From positions 55,694 through 119,693 of the forward strand of contig JAURCJ010000004.1 in NCBI GenBank assembly GCA_030828505.1: DNA of 64,000 nt, in the 5' to 3' direction. The notes under the pieces were generated by a model. It saw nothing but the letters and a program-made list of their open reading frames with translations. It was not told where the DNA came from and did no database searches. A program made the position numbers and the translations under genes. This document shows, in pieces, positions 62,244 to 64,000 of this stretch. The first letter of the stretch is position 1. Every line of letters starts with the position of its first letter. The DNA comes from Alphaproteobacteria bacterium (lineage in GTDB: Bacteria; Pseudomonadota; Alphaproteobacteria; TMED109).

Positions 62244-62594
62244 ATGTCTAGAGTTAAGCGCGGAGTTACTGCTCATAGTAGACACCTTAAAGTGATTAAA
62301 GCAGCAAAAGGTTCAAGAGGTAGACAAAAAAATACTTTTCGTGCGGCTATACAAAGAGTTGAGAAAAGTGGGCAATATGCTTATAGAGATAGAAAAGCTA
62401 AGAAAAGATCTTTTAGAGGTTTATGGATACAAAGAATCAATGCGGCCGCTAGAGAACTTGGCATGACCTATGCGGTGCTAATTAACAGGCTAAATATTGC
62501 AGGTTTTGATATAAATAGAAAAATGTTAGCTGATATTGCAGTAAAAGAACCAGATTCTTTTAAAGCAATTGTTGAAAAAGTAAAAAATTCCTAA
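62244..62594 (+). CDS. rplT: 50S ribosomal protein L20
   Basis: A 116-residue basic protein with [20 protein letters not shown] and the [22 protein letters not shown] motif. It is needed early in 50S assembly and in other bacteria represses its own operon by binding the leader mRNA. Shine-Dalgarno AAGAGGA precedes. Confidence 0.97.
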   Translation: MSRVKRGVTAHSRHLKVIKAAKGSRGRQKNTFRAAIQRVEKSGQYAYRDRKAKKRSFRGLWIQRINAAARELGMTYAVLINRLNIAGFDINRKMLADIAVKEPDSFKAIVEKVKNS

Positions 62595-62694
62595 AATTAA
62601 TTATTAAATTTTGGTTTTTTTTGAAATCTTAAATTATAATAAATTCTTCACTTTGATATATGTAAATTTATTAAATGAAAGAGCTTAGGTTATA

Positions 62695-63777
62695 ATGTCT
62701 GATACTAAAGATATAGAAGATAAAATTTTAGTTGAAATATCAAAAACTCAATCACTAAAAGAACTTCAAGCAATTAAAATTAAAGAATTAGGAAAAAAAG
62801 GGCGTATTTCAAATCTAATGAAGTCTTTATCTGAAGTAAGTACTGAAGAAAAAAAGGTTTTAGGGAAGAGTTATAATGAATTGCGTGCTAATATATTAAA
62901 AGCATTTGAATCAAAAGAGCTTGAAATCAAAGATGCAGATATTCTAAAAAAAATAAAAGTTGAAAAATTAGATATTACTCTTCCTGTTAGACCAGGAAAT
63001 AATAATGATGCTGGAAAAGTTCACCCTATAAGTAGAACAATAGATACAATTATTGATATATTTTCTAATTTTAACTTTGTAGTTGAAACAGGTCCGGATA
63101 TTGAGAATGATTTTAATAATTTTACGGCATTAAATATTCCTGATGATCACCCAGCTAGACAGGACCATGATACATTTTATATTTCTAATAAAGATAATAA
63201 AGAAAGAAAATTATTAAGAACCCATACCTCTCCAGTACAAATAAGAACAATGTTAAATCAAAAGCCTCCAATAAGGATCATTGCCCCTGGTAGAACTTTT
63301 AGATGTGATGATGATGCAACTCACTCACCTATGTTTCATCAAATAGAAGGTTTAGTTATAGATAAAAATATCAATATGGGGCATTTAAAAGGTCTAATAA
63401 GGTCTTTTTGTGAAGAATTTTTTGAAGTTAGGAATTTACCTATTAGGTTTAGGCCTTCTTTTTTTCCTTTTACAGAACCAAGTGCAGAAATAGATATAGG
63501 TTATAATAAAAAAGGCAACTCTATTAAAATAGGGCAAGGATCAAACTGGTTAGAAGTAATGGGTTGCGGAATGGTTCATCCTAAAGTGTTAGTTAATTGT
63601 AATTTAGATCCAGAGGAATGGCAAGGGTTTGCTTTTGGGTTAGGTGTAGAGCGGTTTGCTATGTTAAAATATGGAATATCTGATTTGAGAAACTTTTATG
63701 AAGGTGATATTCGTTGGTTGAATCATTATGGGTTTAATACAACAAATGGTCCCAATTTTGATTTTAAGGAGGATTAG
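62695..63777 (+). CDS. pheS: Phenylalanyl-tRNA synthetase alpha subunit
   Basis: A 360-residue class II catalytic subunit. The N-terminal coiled-coil (about 1-90) precedes the core with RPGNNNDAGKVHPISRTID, motif 2 region RTFRCDDDATHSPMFHQIEGL, and motif 3 GLGVERFAMLKYGI. The enzyme charges tRNA-Phe as an alpha2-beta2 tetramer. It is followed by pheT three bases later. Confidence 0.97.
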   Translation: MSDTKDIEDKILVEISKTQSLKELQAIKIKELGKKGRISNLMKSLSEVSTEEKKVLGKSYNELRANILKAFESKELEIKDADILKKIKVEKLDITLPVRPGNNNDAGKVHPISRTIDTIIDIFSNFNFVVETGPDIENDFNNFTALNIPDDHPARQDHDTFYISNKDNKERKLLRTHTSPVQIRTMLNQKPPIRIIAPGRTFRCDDDATHSPMFHQIEGLVIDKNINMGHLKGLIRSFCEEFFEVRNLPIRFRPSFFPFTEPSAEIDIGYNKKGNSIKIGQGSNWLEVMGCGMVHPKVLVNCNLDPEEWQGFAFGLGVERFAMLKYGISDLRNFYEGDIRWLNHYGFNTTNGPNFDFKED

Positions 63778-63780
63778 GCA

Positions 63781-64000
63781 TTGAAGTTTTCTTTATCATG
63801 GATTTCTGAGCATATAGAGTTTATCCCTGATATAACTGCTGAGATTATAGCTAATAGTTTAACAAATCTAGGGCTAGAAGTAGAGTCAATTCATAATCCT
63901 GCAGATAAATTAAAAGATTTTATTATTGCTGAAATAATTGAGGTTGATTCCCACCCTAATGCAGATAAATTAAGTATATGCAAAGTAGATTTAGGAAAAA
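63781..64000 (+). CDS. pheT: Phenylalanyl-tRNA synthetase beta subunit, 3' part missing
   Basis: About 73 codons of the N-terminus, cut by the window edge. It starts with TTG at 63781, eight bases after a strong AAGGAGG lying in the end of pheS. The beginning KFSLSWISEHIEF and GLEVES, followed by the tRNA-binding OB-fold (IAEIIEVDSHPNADKL), are the usual PheT start. Confidence 0.95.
   Translation, partial: MKFSLSWISEHIEFIPDITAEIIANSLTNLGLEVESIHNPADKLKDFIIAEIIEVDSHPNADKLSICKVDLGK

Noticed and set aside
62675..62695. Six-codon ORF (MKELRL) ending in TAATG at the pheS start, as a possible leader peptide
   Set aside because: It has no Phe codons, no good ribosome site and no visible attenuator, unlike pheM of E. 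coli.
1..64000. Mobile elements, prophage or CRISPR arrays
   Set aside because: No transposase, integrase, phage structural gene or regular spacer repeat was found; tRNA genes have no duplicated 3' ends nearby.

Overview
The window is a stretch of chromosome from an AT-rich (roughly 30% GC by eye), streamlined alphaproteobacterium, most likely marine and free-living. The lineage call rests on gene order: cmk-rpsA-ihfB-lapA-pyrF-trpF-trpB-trpA-accD-folC|trxA, lptC-lptA-lptB-rpoN-ptsN, an NDUFA9-like gene next to uppP, gst and queG, and a TIGR02300-type acidic protein beside aroA. It also rests on two mitochondria-like complex I accessory homologues (NDUFS6-like zinc finger, NDUFA9-like). No rRNA, insertion sequence, prophage or CRISPR array is visible. 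Genes are packed tightly, several convergent pairs overlap at their ends, and no gene-free stretch exceeds 300 bases.

Layout. 1-8540: a DEAH helicase cut by the window edge, an aldo/keto reductase, tRNA-Arg(ACG), panC, then a co-directional run of gamma-glutamyltransferase, a PhyH-type dioxygenase, a DRL/SAF oxidoreductase, a fused double gamma-carbonic-anhydrase-like protein and three tiny membrane proteins. 8540-20000: a metabolic and accessory patch (thermonuclease, FabG, methyltransferase, enolase-superfamily enzyme with an epoxide-hydrolase-like enzyme, MazG-like protein, tRNA-Arg(CCG), exonuclease, beta carbonic anhydrase) and a glycan/transport group (GT-C-like membrane protein, epimerase, SMR-type protein, ABC ATPase). 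20000-31400: NDUFS6-like zinc finger, MFS carrier, polA, old-yellow-enzyme homologue, Tas-like reductase divergent from a LysR regulator, a lone pqqA with its own terminator, an EmrAB-type efflux pair, tRNA-Ala(GGC) and a TIGR02300 protein.

31490-41700 is the core shikimate, nucleotide, ribosomal and tryptophan block. 41670-52270 runs on the minus strand: trxA, an exonuclease I homologue where addAB usually sits, murU/amgK-like sugar-nucleotide genes, tsaE, ahcY, ptsN, rpoN, lptB-lptA-lptC, kdsD and rnd. 52440-61200 carries NDUFA9-like, uppP, gst, a YbdG-like channel, queG, an epimerase, a hydrolase and two glycosyltransferases. 61300 to the end is infC-rpmI-rplT-pheS-pheT (pheT cut).

How the genes work together. 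KdsD, LptA/B/C, UppP, the GT4/GT9 pair and MurU/AmgK serve envelope building and recycling. RpoN with PtsN is the usual nitrogen/sigma-54 module, but this PtsN lacks its phospho-histidine. The most unusual points are the double left-handed beta-helix protein, whose two halves keep complementary zinc-ligand histidines; the histidine-less PtsN; the orphan pqqA; a 27-codon ORF whose ribosome site pairs with almost the whole 16S 3' tail; the replacement of addAB by an ExoI-type nuclease; and a probable AUA start on infC.
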